Source: Shewanella sp. 1CM18E
GTDB taxonomy: Bacteria; Pseudomonadota; Gammaproteobacteria; Enterobacterales; Shewanellaceae
Reading direction: 5' to 3'
DNA: 64,000 nt
Assembly: GCF_023161665.1 (NCBI RefSeq)
Contig: NZ_JALNTW010000017.1
Span: forward strand, 28,435-92,434
A program made the position numbers and the translations under genes. The notes beneath the pieces were generated by a model. The model did no database searches and was not told the DNA's origin. It saw only the letters and a list, made by a program, of their open reading frames with translations. This document shows, piece by piece, positions 9,061-18,027 of this stretch; the stretch's first letter is position 1, and the number at the start of each line of letters is the position of its first letter.

Positions 9061-10323
9061 GTGGATAAATTAAAAATTGAAGCAAGTGGTGCACTTGCTG
9101 GAAACGTAGTTATTTCAGGTGCTAAAAATGCCGCTTTGCCTATTCTGATGGCAGGTGTGTTGGCTGAAACTGATTTTAACGTTTCTAATGTACCAAACTT
9201 AAGAGATGTGAATACTAGTTGCGAACTGCTGCGTTGTCTGGGCGCAGAAGTTACTCGTTCAGGTACTGATCAAGTCTGTATTTCTACAACTAATCTAAAT
9301 GAATTTTGTGCACCGTATGAGTTAGTTAAAACCATGCGTGCATCGATCCTTATTTTAGGTCCTTTGTTGGCGCGTTATGGTAAGGCTGATGTGTCTTTAC
9401 CTGGCGGCTGTGCTATCGGCGCTCGTCCTGTTAACTTGCATTTGCAAGGGCTTGAGCAGATGGGCGCAAAGATCGAAGTTAAAGAAGGTTACATCAAAGC
9501 ACGGGTTGATGGTCGCTTAAAAGGCGCACATATCTTTATGGATATGATTAGCGTTGGCGCAACTGAAAACTTGCTAATGGCGGCTGCACTTGCTGATGGC
9601 GAAACCATTATCGAGAACGCTGCACGTGAACCTGAGGTTGTCGATCTTGCTAATTGCTTAATTGCAATGGGGGCAAAAATTGAAGGTGCGGGTACAGATA
9701 CCGTGCGCATTCAAGGTGTTGAATCACTCCAAGGTTGTCACTACCAAGTGATGCCAGACCGTATTGAGACCGGTAGCTTCTTAGTTGCAGCAGCTGTGAC
9801 TCGCGGTAAGATCCGCTGTACTAAAGCTGATCCAAAATCGCTTGAGGCGGTATTGGCGAAACTTGAAGATGCGGGTGCAAACATTACCACTGGTGATGAT
9901 TGGATTGAGCTTGATATGCAGGGCAAGCGCCCTAAAGCTGTCAATATCAAAACTGTTGCATACCCAGGTTTTCCAACCGATATGCAAGCACAGTTCTGCG
10001 TGTTAAATGCGCTAGCTGAGGGAACTGCTACGATCACTGAAACGATTTTCGAAAATCGTTTTATGCATGTACCAGAGCTAAGCCGTATGGGCGCGACCAT
10101 GGAGCTTGAAGGCAATACTTGTATTATTCACGGTATTGAAAAGCTTAATGGTGCGCAGGTAATGGCAACAGATTTACGTGCATCAGCAAGCTTAGTGATT
10201 GCAGGTTTAGTTGCCGAAGGCACAACAACGGTTGATCGCATCTACCACTTAGATCGCGGCTATGAACATATCGAAGATAAGTTTAAAGGCTTAGGCGGAC
10301 AAGTCGTACGTGTGAAGTCTTAA
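9061..10323 (+). CDS. murA: UDP-N-acetylglucosamine 1-carboxyvinyltransferase MurA
   Basis: First committed step of peptidoglycan synthesis: transfers enolpyruvate from PEP to UDP-GlcNAc; the target of fosfomycin. The 420-residue product has the N-terminal ISGAKNAALPIL segment and the catalytic-loop cysteine in LPGGCAIGARPV (about residue 117), so it should be fosfomycin sensitive. It starts with GTG 21 bp after ibaG, with an AGAG-type ribosome-binding site. It is the last gene of the mla-ibaG-murA run and is followed by a strong terminator. Confidence 0.97.
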   Translation: MDKLKIEASGALAGNVVISGAKNAALPILMAGVLAETDFNVSNVPNLRDVNTSCELLRCLGAEVTRSGTDQVCISTTNLNEFCAPYELVKTMRASILILGPLLARYGKADVSLPGGCAIGARPVNLHLQGLEQMGAKIEVKEGYIKARVDGRLKGAHIFMDMISVGATENLLMAAALADGETIIENAAREPEVVDLANCLIAMGAKIEGAGTDTVRIQGVESLQGCHYQVMPDRIETGSFLVAAAVTRGKIRCTKADPKSLEAVLAKLEDAGANITTGDDWIELDMQGKRPKAVNIKTVAYPGFPTDMQAQFCVLNALAEGTATITETIFENRFMHVPELSRMGATMELEGNTCIIHGIEKLNGAQVMATDLRASASLVIAGLVAEGTTTVDRIYHLDRGYEHIEDKFKGLGGQVVRVKS

Positions 10324-10350
10324 TTTTTACTCAGATAAAAATTAGCAATA

Positions 10351-10386
10351 AAAAGCCATTTAAGTGAAAACTTAAATGGCTTTTTT
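10351..10386 (+). terminator. Rho-independent terminator after murA
   Basis: A 14-bp stem (AAAGCCATTTAAG and its complement) encloses a TGAAAA-type loop and ends in six T. It ends the mla-murA transcript and separates it from the accessory block. Confidence 0.9.
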
Positions 10387-10479
10387 GTGTCTTTGAATTA
10401 TGAACTAGCGCAAACTCTGCGCTAACGGAATTAGAACTAGATCAAGTTGCTAACAATGGCTAAATGTTAACGTTAGCCC

Positions 10480-11874
10480 ATGCCTGTATTCGTCACATTT
10501 AATATTTATCTTTTTTACGGCCTAGTGTTTTTTTCTGTAGGCTGCGCAGTCTTGTTTCGAAACTTTCGTTTTAGTCAGCTAAAAATAGCCCCCACCTTAT
10601 GGGCACTTGCGGTGTTTGGTTTTTCCCATGCATTTCATGAGTGGTCTGAACTTTATGTACTTATATTTACTGGGCATATTGCTGAAGAATATAAGCTATT
10701 AACCTTGTGGCTATGTTTGGCTAAGCTATTTTTGTCTTATCTTGCGCTAATGATATTTGCATGGCAGATCTTAAGTATCAGCAATAAGCGCCTTGCCGTT
10801 ATTGGTCATAGTCTTATCGTTTTGATTATCTTGCTTTATGGCTATTTGGTGATCCCAGATCTTCACCATTTATCTGTTAACCGCAGTGGTTTTGTCGAAG
10901 CTAGCCAATATACACGAGTTCTGATTGGCTTTGGCAGTGCGCTTTTGGCGGGGATTGGCATGATGGTTTATGGCTTTAATCTTAGGCAAGAGCAGCATAG
11001 TTATGGCAATTACTTTGCCTTATGTGGTGTGGGTTTGGTGATTTATGGCGGGCTTTCGGGTCTTGTGCCGACAGATTATCACTATAGCGTGCCTATTTCC
11101 CGAACGTTAGCTGGAGCCTTAATTTTAGTGGCTTTATTTAAGGCGCTTAAAATTTTTGATTTGGAAAAAGAGCAAGCAACAGCTGCTAAGCTCAAGCGGG
11201 CAATTGAAGCAGATAAATACAAAGCCATAGGTCAGCTGGCCATGGGGGTGGCGCATGAAATTAATAACCCTTTAGCCTCATCAACCCTTGCTCTTGATTT
11301 ATTAGAACGTAAACACCCGACTTTATGCAGCTCTCAAAGTCATTATTTAGCTCGTGTACGTTTAGGTGTTGAGCGTGCATCCTCAATTAGTCAGGAGCTA
11401 TTGAATTATGCTAGGCCTACTAGCGGCAAACGCAGCTTTGTTGCGCTTAGAGAGGTGCTTAATTCAGCAGTAAAACTATTATCCCATCGAACTAAACAGC
11501 ATCATATAACAATCTGTTGCAGCGATAGCATAGTGCTATGTGCAGAACGGATTAAGTTAGAGGAGCTCTTTATCAATCTGCTATGTAATGCCATTGATGC
11601 TTGTGAGCCGCAAGACAGTATCAAGGTGACGGCGCAACAAGATGAAACTCAGGTTCAAATTACAGTAGAAGATAGTGGTAGTGGCATGACAACAACACAA
11701 TTAGCTCGAGCTACTGAGCTATTTTACTCAACAAAAGCGGTTGGTCAGGGCACAGGGCTTGGTTTAGCGATTTGTGAGCAAATCGTCGCCTTACATAATG
11801 GCAAAATGCAGATTGCTAGTAAGGAAGGGATGGGGACTCAGATCACGCTTACATTTTATCGAGGACATGATTAA
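10480..11874 (+). CDS. Membrane sensor histidine kinase
   Basis: Inner-membrane sensor kinase of 464 residues. The first 225 or so residues are very hydrophobic with about seven predicted helices and no recognisable extracellular sensor domain, so signal detection is probably within the membrane. A HisKA dimerisation domain follows with phosphoacceptor H259 (GVAHEINNP), then an HATPase domain with the N box (LLCNAIDAC), the G1 motif (EDSGSGM) and the G2 motif (GQGTGLGLAI). It overlaps the response-regulator gene by one base, so the two form a cognate pair. The signal is unknown. The pair lies just upstream of a multiheme cytochrome gene, so redox control is possible but not shown. Confidence 0.88.
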   Translation: MPVFVTFNIYLFYGLVFFSVGCAVLFRNFRFSQLKIAPTLWALAVFGFSHAFHEWSELYVLIFTGHIAEEYKLLTLWLCLAKLFLSYLALMIFAWQILSISNKRLAVIGHSLIVLIILLYGYLVIPDLHHLSVNRSGFVEASQYTRVLIGFGSALLAGIGMMVYGFNLRQEQHSYGNYFALCGVGLVIYGGLSGLVPTDYHYSVPISRTLAGALILVALFKALKIFDLEKEQATAAKLKRAIEADKYKAIGQLAMGVAHEINNPLASSTLALDLLERKHPTLCSSQSHYLARVRLGVERASSISQELLNYARPTSGKRSFVALREVLNSAVKLLSHRTKQHHITICCSDSIVLCAERIKLEELFINLLCNAIDACEPQDSIKVTAQQDETQVQITVEDSGSGMTTTQLARATELFYSTKAVGQGTGLGLAICEQIVALHNGKMQIASKEGMGTQITLTFYRGHD

Positions 11875-12512
11875 TGACACGGGTATTGTTGGCTGAAGAT
11901 GATATTGAACTTAGCGAGAGTATAGTGGAAATACTAGAGCTTGAAGGCTTTGATGTTACCGCTGTAAATAGTGCGGAAGAAGCGATAGAAGTCAGCTTGC
12001 ATGAGCATTTCGATATTGCATTACTTGATCTGTTAATGTCAGGTATGACTGGCGTAGAGGCGATATCTAATCTTAGGCACAACCAGCCTTTTCTCGCTGT
12101 GATTATCATTACCGCTTACGCCACTGTAGATACTGCCGTCGATGCGATGAAAAAAGGCGCTGATAGCGTAATGACTAAGCCTTTTAAAGCAGATGAGTTA
12201 ATAGTGACTGTGAAGCGCAGTTTAGCCGAAAAGCAGCTGTTAGAAAGCAGAGGGGATTTAGATGCTGACTTAGTGTATAGCGCGCTAGCAAACCCTTATA
12301 GACGTAAAGCGTTACGGGTATTGGCTGGGCATAAAGCACTTAAGTTTATGGATCTGTGCCGCTTAGTTGAAATAGATGATCATACTAAGTTTAATTTTCA
12401 TATTAGACAGTTAAAGAAAGCAGGGCTTGTTATGCAAAATGCGAACAAGCTCTACATTTTGACAAATAGTGGTCGATTTGTGTTAACAAACCATAATTTA
12501 TCAAGCGACTAA
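11874..12512 (+). CDS. Response regulator with ArsR-like winged-helix output domain
   Basis: Cognate regulator of the preceding kinase. The 212-residue product has a complete receiver domain (residues 1-115): acidic pocket E8-D9-D10, phosphoacceptor D52, T80 and K102 followed by P103. The C-terminal 80 residues do not look like an OmpR, NarL or Fis-type output domain. They resemble an ArsR-type winged helix: 'YSALANPYRRKALRVLAG', then 'HIRQLKKAGLV' as the probable recognition helix and a beta wing. A DNA-binding role is inferred. The target may be the cytochrome gene 190 bp downstream. Confidence 0.82.
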   Translation: MTRVLLAEDDIELSESIVEILELEGFDVTAVNSAEEAIEVSLHEHFDIALLDLLMSGMTGVEAISNLRHNQPFLAVIIITAYATVDTAVDAMKKGADSVMTKPFKADELIVTVKRSLAEKQLLESRGDLDADLVYSALANPYRRKALRVLAGHKALKFMDLCRLVEIDDHTKFNFHIRQLKKAGLVMQNANKLYILTNSGRFVLTNHNLSSD

Positions 12513-12702
12513 AAGTTTAAATAAAATAGCGTGTTAAGTCATTTCTGATAACTAAAGTTCACAGTTTACTCTTGGCTGTGAATTCTGGTTATCTATCCCT
12601 TTATTAGTAAGTTTCTGATACTTGCTTCATGCCCAAAGAGGCATATCAATCGCCGATCCCTGCAATGTTGGCGATATGAAAAGCAATGTTGAGGATGAAC
12701 TT

Positions 12703-14370
12703 ATGAACGCAAAAATTCCATGTAAAAAGCTTATGTTGGCTAGCATGATAACCATGTTAGTTGCCTGTGGAAGTGATAATGATGAGCCAGTTCCACCTAT
12801 TGAAAACACTCCGCCAGTCGCTGTCGCAGATTTCGCCAATGTCTTAGTTGATGAAGTTGTGGTCATTGATGTATTGGCTAATGACTCAGATGCCGATGGG
12901 GATGAGTTAACCATAGTGTCAGTCGATTCTGATATAGCAGTGGTTAAAGATGGCAAGGTGAGTTTTACCGCAGCAAGCACAGCGGGAGAGGTAAAGTTTA
13001 ATTACACAATCAGCGACGGCACTGCGCAAGCATCGGCTCAAGTTACCGTCACCGTTGACGCTGCACCAACTCCTGAACCTTTGACATATGTTGGCTCTGC
13101 TACGTGTGCAAGTTGTCACTCAGACAAACATAAATCATTCGCTAAAACAGGCCATAACTTTAAAATTCAAAAGATAGCCAATGGCGAGCAGCCAAGCTTC
13201 CCTTACACTCCAGAAGAAACGATTACTGGTGCAATTGATCTGTTGCAGTTTGCTGGGCCAGATGGTGACGGTACGACCAATAATGCCTTGGGGGCACCGA
13301 CTAGCTATGACCAAGTGAGTTATGTTGTGGGTGGTTATAACTGGAAGTTACGTTGGTTAGATGCTGATGGATATATCGTCACAGGTAAAAATGTGCAGTA
13401 TAACATTCGTAATGCTGATGGTAGCTTTAACATTCCTGAAAACCACCTAAATGACCCTGATGTTATGGGGGACTACAAAGCGGGTGATATGAATTACCAG
13501 TATAAATGTGGTAACTGCCATACAACTGGTTGGAAGCGCACCACCACGGAAGATGGAGATCTGCGTAATCTGCAGCGTCAAGATGATCTGCCTGGAATGG
13601 GGGGGACTTTTGCCGAGCAAGGGATCCAGTGTGAAGCTTGCCATGGTGCCGGCAGTCAACATATAAAAACCATGTCTGCGGATGATATTGTGCGCGTTGC
13701 TAGTGCACGTACAACTGCTGACTTCTTAAATGAAGATATGGGATTTGGTTTAGCTGTGACTTGTGCCGAATGTCATACCCGTGACGGTGAGAAAGACTAC
13801 CCAAGCTATGTGAGCGCTTATAATGAAGCCTTCCCTAATGGCAGCCAGTTAGGCGGCCGAATAGTTTCAAGCGGAGGGCTTTCAAAGCATCATCAAACCG
13901 GTGATGAACTCTTAGGTGTCGTGCCTGAGGATCATGCTGACTACAAGGCTGGCGATGAGATTGGTCCTAAAAAGAACATGAGTTGCTCAACCTGCCACGA
14001 TCCACATAAATCTACAGTTAATAAAGGTAGTGCAGATGGATTACATTCTGGGGCAGTAAAAGAGTGTAGCGCTTGCCATGATATGGAGTTTGCAGAAAAC
14101 ACTTGGGCGGCAGGGCCTCATAAAGCGGCTGAGTGTACGACTTGTCATATGCCAAAGCTTGCTAAGAGTGCGGTAACAAAAGAGGTTAATGGAGTCGTAT
14201 TTGGCGATGTGAAATCCCATTTATTCAACATTGACTTAAGTGCTGACGCAAAACAGTTTACTGATGATGGTAAGTTCCAGATGCCGTGGTCTACTGCAGA
14301 GTTTTCTTGTGGCAGTTGCCATGCAGATTACAGCGATAGAGCTGTAGCGCTGCCTAAAATCCATAAATAA
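12703..14370 (+). CDS. Octaheme c-type cytochrome lipoprotein with N-terminal Ig/cadherin-like domain
   Basis: Exported electron-transfer protein of 555 residues. The N-terminus is a lipoprotein signal ending LVAC with the lipidated cysteine at residue 22. Glycine follows, not aspartate, which argues against inner-membrane retention. Residues about 35-120 resemble a tandem-95/cadherin-like repeat (PVAVADFANVLVDE, VLANDSDADGDELT). From residue 135 to 540 there are eight CXXCH haem motifs: CASCH, CGNCH, CEACH, CAECH, CSTCH, CSACH, CTTCH and CGSCH. The ATG at 12703 was chosen because GAGG lies 8 bp upstream and it yields a clean lipoprotein signal. Substrate and redox partners are unknown. It follows a two-component pair that may regulate it. 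Confidence 0.85.
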   Translation: MNAKIPCKKLMLASMITMLVACGSDNDEPVPPIENTPPVAVADFANVLVDEVVVIDVLANDSDADGDELTIVSVDSDIAVVKDGKVSFTAASTAGEVKFNYTISDGTAQASAQVTVTVDAAPTPEPLTYVGSATCASCHSDKHKSFAKTGHNFKIQKIANGEQPSFPYTPEETITGAIDLLQFAGPDGDGTTNNALGAPTSYDQVSYVVGGYNWKLRWLDADGYIVTGKNVQYNIRNADGSFNIPENHLNDPDVMGDYKAGDMNYQYKCGNCHTTGWKRTTTEDGDLRNLQRQDDLPGMGGTFAEQGIQCEACHGAGSQHIKTMSADDIVRVASARTTADFLNEDMGFGLAVTCAECHTRDGEKDYPSYVSAYNEAFPNGSQLGGRIVSSGGLSKHHQTGDELLGVVPEDHADYKAGDEIGPKKNMSCSTCHDPHKSTVNKGSADGLHSGAVKECSACHDMEFAENTWAAGPHKAAECTTCHMPKLAKSAVTKEVNGVVFGDVKSHLFNIDLSADAKQFTDDGKFQMPWSTAEFSCGSCHADYSDRAVALPKIHK

Positions 14371-14403
14371 AAATAAGCTCATCACTACATAGTCCCTCCT
14401 GAC

Positions 14404-14437
14404 AAGCCACGCTAATCTATTTAGCGTGGCTTTTTTT
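14404..14437 (+). terminator. Rho-independent terminator after the octaheme cytochrome
   Basis: A 12-bp stem (AAGCCACGCTAA with its exact complement) has a 5-base loop and ends in a run of seven T. Confidence 0.92.
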
Positions 14438-14537
14438 GTACCCTAAGGTTGAGCTGCTAACGGTAAACCTGAACAAAGCTTAATCTGAAATAGAAGAGTA
14501 ATTGGTCGCCTTTTGCTAGTGTTTGAGGAAATCAGAA

Positions 14538-14714
14538 ATGGAGAGCGTTATGGCATTATGGAAAAGAGTCGCTATCTTAGCTGCATTAATTTGCGCTGCA
14601 ATTGGGTGTTATGCAGTGGGAATGGCGAAAGGTGCTACCAGCCTGGTTATTTTAGGTGTGCTTTTTGAATTAGGGTTTTGGGTGGGCTTGTTTAAGCAAA
14701 ATAGCAATACCTAG
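14538..14714 (+). CDS. Small two-helix membrane protein, function unknown
   Basis: Predicted 58-residue inner-membrane protein starting MESVMALWKRVAILAALICA, with two hydrophobic segments (about residues 9-28 and 34-50) and a short polar tail. GAGGAA lies 7 bp before the ATG at 14538. A second ATG at 14550 also has a good ribosome-binding site (GGAGAG), so the protein may be 54 residues. It has its own short transcription unit between two terminators. I do not recognise the family. Good initiation signals and membrane topology support a real gene. Confidence 0.6.
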   Translation: MESVMALWKRVAILAALICAAIGCYAVGMAKGATSLVILGVLFELGFWVGLFKQNSNT

Positions 14715-14777
14715 GAAAGAGGGAGTTGCTAAGAAAAATCCTTGGAGAACTAGGAGCTAGGCAAGGGAATCGATAAT

Positions 14778-14814
14778 AAAAAAGGCAAAACAGCGAAATC
14801 TGTTTTGCTTTTTT
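14778..14814. terminator. Bidirectional terminator between the small membrane gene and degS
   Basis: AAAAAAGG-CAAAACAG pairs with CTGTTTTG-CTTTTTT through a CGAAAT loop with one bulged G. A- and T-runs on both sides would serve both converging transcripts. Confidence 0.8.
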
Positions 14815-14833
14815 GTTTCTACTTTCCTAGCAC

Positions 14834-15916
14834 CTAATTATAGTGTACCGGCTTTTCACCTATGATAACTGGTACTTGGTAAGACTTGCCTTCACGGATC
14901 ACTGTCATTGTGATTTTGGTACCTGGTGTGGTTTCTGCAATTCTATCCATTAGCATTTCAACGCCCGGGATTGCCTCACCTTCAAATTCAGTAATGACAT
15001 CGCGAGGTCTCAGTTTAGCTTGAGCTGCTGGGCCATTCGGATCGATTTCAGTAATTACCACACCCGTTAAGTCTGGAATATTTAAAATCTGCGCCATTAC
15101 AGGTCCAACTGCTTCACCGCCAATGCCTAAGGCACCACGAATAACACGACCATTTTTAATTAGCTTACCCATAATGCTATGAGCTAACTTAATTGGAATC
15201 GCAAAGTTAATACCGTGACCGCCACCTTCGCCGCCAATTTGAAACGCTGCGGTATTGATACCAATCAGTTGGCCGGTAGTATCAATCAGTGCACCGCCAG
15301 AGTTACCCGCATTAATCGCAGCATCTGTTTGCAAAAAGTCTAAATAACCAGAGCTTAAGCCGTTACGACCAGTCGCACTAATAATGCCTTGGGTAATCGT
15401 TTGTCCAAGGTTATACGGGTTACCAATCGCGAGAACGACATCACCAACTCGAGCTGGGATATTTAAGTTCAATGGCACAACAGGTAGATTGTCACCTTCA
15501 ACTTTTAGCACTGCTAAGTCTGTTTCAGGATCTGAACCGACAACCTCGGAGGTGAACTTACGACCATCTTGTAGCGCGACAACAATTTCATCTGCACGCT
15601 TAATTACGTGGTAGTTAGTTAGGATATAACCTTCTTTACTCATTATCACGCCAGAACCTAGCCCTTGCAGAGAGCCGGGGTTTAACGGTTTAGATTGATC
15701 AATACTCAAGCTATAAATATTAACTACAGCTGGTGCAGCGCGGCGTACGGCTTTAGAAAAAGACAGTTCACTACTGCTGGTCGATACTCGACTTGTTATA
15801 CCGTTTGTTAGGCTCTGCCCTGTGATAAGCGGCAAGATAAAGATAATAACTGCAGCCATGATAAGGCCAAACAAAATGGCTTTACCGACATAGATAATAG
15901 CGTCTTTAATGATCAT
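14834..15916 (-). CDS. degS: Outer-membrane stress sensor protease DegS
   Basis: Inner-membrane-anchored serine protease that senses misfolded porin C-termini and begins RseA cleavage, releasing sigma-E. The 360-residue product has one N-terminal membrane anchor (about residues 10-32), a trypsin-like domain with triad about H103, D133 and S206 (GNSGGALI), and a single PDZ domain. The single PDZ and uncleaved anchor separate it from DegP/DegQ. It lies downstream of degQ on the same strand, as is common in gammaproteobacteria, with a 213-bp gap. Confidence 0.95.
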   Translation of the reverse strand: MIIKDAIIYVGKAILFGLIMAAVIIFILPLITGQSLTNGITSRVSTSSSELSFSKAVRRAAPAVVNIYSLSIDQSKPLNPGSLQGLGSGVIMSKEGYILTNYHVIKRADEIVVALQDGRKFTSEVVGSDPETDLAVLKVEGDNLPVVPLNLNIPARVGDVVLAIGNPYNLGQTITQGIISATGRNGLSSGYLDFLQTDAAINAGNSGGALIDTTGQLIGINTAAFQIGGEGGGHGINFAIPIKLAHSIMGKLIKNGRVIRGALGIGGEAVGPVMAQILNIPDLTGVVITEIDPNGPAAQAKLRPRDVITEFEGEAIPGVEMLMDRIAETTPGTKITMTVIREGKSYQVPVIIGEKPVHYN

Positions 15917-16062
15917 GGTCTGAGAGTAAATGCTGAAAAGATGAAATATATTAACATGTTTGGATTAACTTGTACTCAGTACAGCAAATAAAGCGGGCTT
16001 TGGGTTAATAAAGTCGCTAGTTAATGCATCAGATTAGTAGCTCTAAAGTCGGCAGCCTCTGA

Positions 16063-16096
16063 ATAAATAGCCGAGCAAATTGGCTCGGCTATTTAT
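16063..16096 (-). terminator. Terminator-like hairpin after degQ
   Basis: A 13-bp inverted repeat (ATAAATAGCCGAG and its complement) lies 34 bp past the degQ stop. The T-run on the minus strand is short and broken, so termination may be partial with read-through into degS. Confidence 0.6.
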
Positions 16097-16129
16097 AGTA
16101 GGCACTTAACAATTAGCGCCTTGTCGTGT

Positions 16130-17482
16130 TTATCTCAAAATCAAATACAAGCTTGTGTTGTCACGTTTAATTTTAAGCGCGACAGAGCCTTTTTGATCTT
16201 CGAGTGCTGATTTTAGCGCTTTTAGACTATTGACCTTAGTGCGGTTTACACCAACTATGACATCGCCTTTTATTAGGCCACTCATTGCCGCAGGAGAACC
16301 CTGTGCCACCTCAGTTATTTCAACTCCAGAGTCGTTTGTCTCAAGTTTTGCGCCTTGTAGCATTGGGTGTACTGCACCCGCTGCAGCTTCGGCGGCTTGA
16401 GTTGATTCACCTAATATTGCGGTAACAGTCTCTTTATCACCATCACGAATTAGGCCAAATTCGACTTCAGAACCGGCTCCCATGGTGGCAACTTTTGCAC
16501 GTAACTCTTGGAAGCTTTTAATGCTGCGGCCATTAACGCTTACGATAATATCGCCAACTTTAATTCCTGCTTTTTCAGCTGCACTATCGGGCATGACTTC
16601 GTTAATAAAGCCACCATGTTGGGTTTCGATACCAAAGCCTTTTGCAAGTTCGCTATTAAGATCTTGCCCCATTACCCCAAGTACACCGCGACGTACTTCG
16701 CCATGCTCAATAATTTGCTGTACTAGATTGTTAGCCATGTTGGCTGGGATTGCGAAACCAATACCGACGTTACCGCCGCCAGGAGCAACGATAGCGGTAT
16801 TAATACCGATTAACTCGCCATTAAGGTTTACCAATGCACCGCCTGAATTACCGCTGTTAATTGCGGCGTCGGTTTGAATAAAGTTCTCTAGCATCTCAAT
16901 ACCCAGACCACTGCGGCCCATAGCACTAACAATGCCAGAAGTGACGGTTTGTCCAAGGCCAAACGGATTACCAATGGCTACAGCAAAGTCACCAACTTGC
17001 AGTTCATCAGAGTCTGCTCGTTTAAGCGCTGTAAGGTTTTTAGCTTTAATTTGTAGTAAGGCTATGTCAGATTCCGCATCTGCACCAATTAGTTTTGCCT
17101 CAATTTCACGGCCGTCGTGCAAACCAATAAGAATTTCGTCGGCACCTTCAATTACATGATTATTGGTGACTATATAACCTTCTTTGGCGTCGATGATTAC
17201 GCCTGAACCTAGCCCTTTAAATGGGCGCTCTTGGACTTGTTCTCGAGGGGCGTTAGGACCAAAGAAGTATCTAAATGCATCGGGTACTTTTTGCTTGGAT
17301 ACATGAGTGCCAGATACAGCAACAGCGACAACGGCTGGCGTTGTTTTTTGTAGCATAGGTGCTAGGCTAGGTAGCTCTTGCCCGCCTACGGCTAAAGGAA
17401 TGGCTGCTTGTGATACTGCAGGTGCCAAAGTCAAAGTGGCACTTAATAAGGCTGCTGAAAGTATGGATAATTTTGTCTTCAT
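16130..17482 (-). CDS. degQ: Periplasmic serine endoprotease DegQ (HtrA family)
   Basis: Periplasmic protease-chaperone for misfolded envelope proteins. The 450-residue product has a Sec signal peptide ending SQAA near residue 27, a trypsin-like domain with the catalytic segments VTNNHVIEG, DAESDIALL and INSGNSGGAL, and two C-terminal PDZ domains. The LA loop is short, as in DegQ rather than DegP. A sigma-E-like promoter about 100 bp upstream suggests envelope-stress induction, which would close a circuit with neighbouring degS. Confidence 0.95.
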   Translation of the reverse strand: MKTKLSILSAALLSATLTLAPAVSQAAIPLAVGGQELPSLAPMLQKTTPAVVAVAVSGTHVSKQKVPDAFRYFFGPNAPREQVQERPFKGLGSGVIIDAKEGYIVTNNHVIEGADEILIGLHDGREIEAKLIGADAESDIALLQIKAKNLTALKRADSDELQVGDFAVAIGNPFGLGQTVTSGIVSAMGRSGLGIEMLENFIQTDAAINSGNSGGALVNLNGELIGINTAIVAPGGGNVGIGFAIPANMANNLVQQIIEHGEVRRGVLGVMGQDLNSELAKGFGIETQHGGFINEVMPDSAAEKAGIKVGDIIVSVNGRSIKSFQELRAKVATMGAGSEVEFGLIRDGDKETVTAILGESTQAAEAAAGAVHPMLQGAKLETNDSGVEITEVAQGSPAAMSGLIKGDVIVGVNRTKVNSLKALKSALEDQKGSVALKIKRDNTSLYLILR

Positions 17483-17581
17483 TTATATTGCTCCAATTTC
17501 TCAAAACTAAATTGAACGGCGCTTATAATGAGTGCTGCGCTAGGCACTCATATGTTTACAAGCGCTCTCATTCATTATTGA

Positions 17582-17611
17582 TTCGGACTCAAGTGAGTAT
17601 CAAAAAGTTCA
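17582..17611 (-). promoter_or_regulatory. Candidate sigma-E promoter of degQ
   Basis: On the minus strand, TGAACTT and TCCGAA are separated by 17 bp, about 100 bp before the degQ ATG. The sigma-E consensus is GGAACTT with a TCTGA/TCAAA-type -10 at 16-17 bp. The match is imperfect. The basis is motif resemblance plus the known sigma-E control of HtrA proteases. Confidence 0.4.
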
Positions 17612-17646
17612 TCAATTATTAACAAAGGTTAATTTATCCCTAGGGG

Positions 17647-18027
17647 TTACGCAGCCTCAGGTGCTTGCTCTTTTACGTCATCTTCTGTCACAGGCGTTTT
17701 TGTTAACGCTGCTTTGTCTGCAGGTTCTAGTGACTTAGTTGTTAGCTCTGGCAGTTTTTTATCAGTAATTGGCGAGGTAAAAAGAGGCGCCGCGTTATTC
17801 CACTGCTGATTAACCTTGTTAAGTTGCGCTGATAACTCTGCAAGCTGCTTGTAGTGATCATCAAAATGATCTGACACTTCTTGCTTATATTGACTCAACT
17901 CTAGTTGAGTTTGCTCTAATTGTTGGTTGTTGCTCTTATGGTGATTGTTTTTTGCCAACAAAGTATGGCTTACATAGCCAAATACGCCACCAATCACGAA
18001 TGCGGCAAGGGTTAATGCCCACTCCAT
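17647..18027 (-). CDS. zapG: YhcB/ZapG-like cell-division-associated protein (DUF1043)
   Basis: Small inner-membrane protein of 126 residues with one N-terminal membrane helix (ALTLAAFVIGGVFGYVSHTL), a coiled-coil segment (about residues 33-80) and a disordered, charged tail. This is the DUF1043 layout. E. coli YhcB/ZapG links envelope synthesis and division. Here, as in E. coli, it lies divergent from zapE and next to degQ/degS. Confidence 0.85.
   Translation of the reverse strand: MEWALTLAAFVIGGVFGYVSHTLLAKNNHHKSNNQQLEQTQLELSQYKQEVSDHFDDHYKQLAELSAQLNKVNQQWNNAAPLFTSPITDKKLPELTTKSLEPADKAALTKTPVTEDDVKEQAPEAA

Noticed and set aside
9741..10115. 124-codon minus-strand frame inside murA
   Set aside because: Antisense to a highly conserved enzyme, no initiation signal, no family resemblance.
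12557..12583. Inverted repeat TTCACAG...CTGTGAA considered as a CRP site
   Set aside because: The half-sites are in the opposite orientation to TGTGA-N6-TCACA and too far apart. It is at most a weak hairpin after the response regulator.
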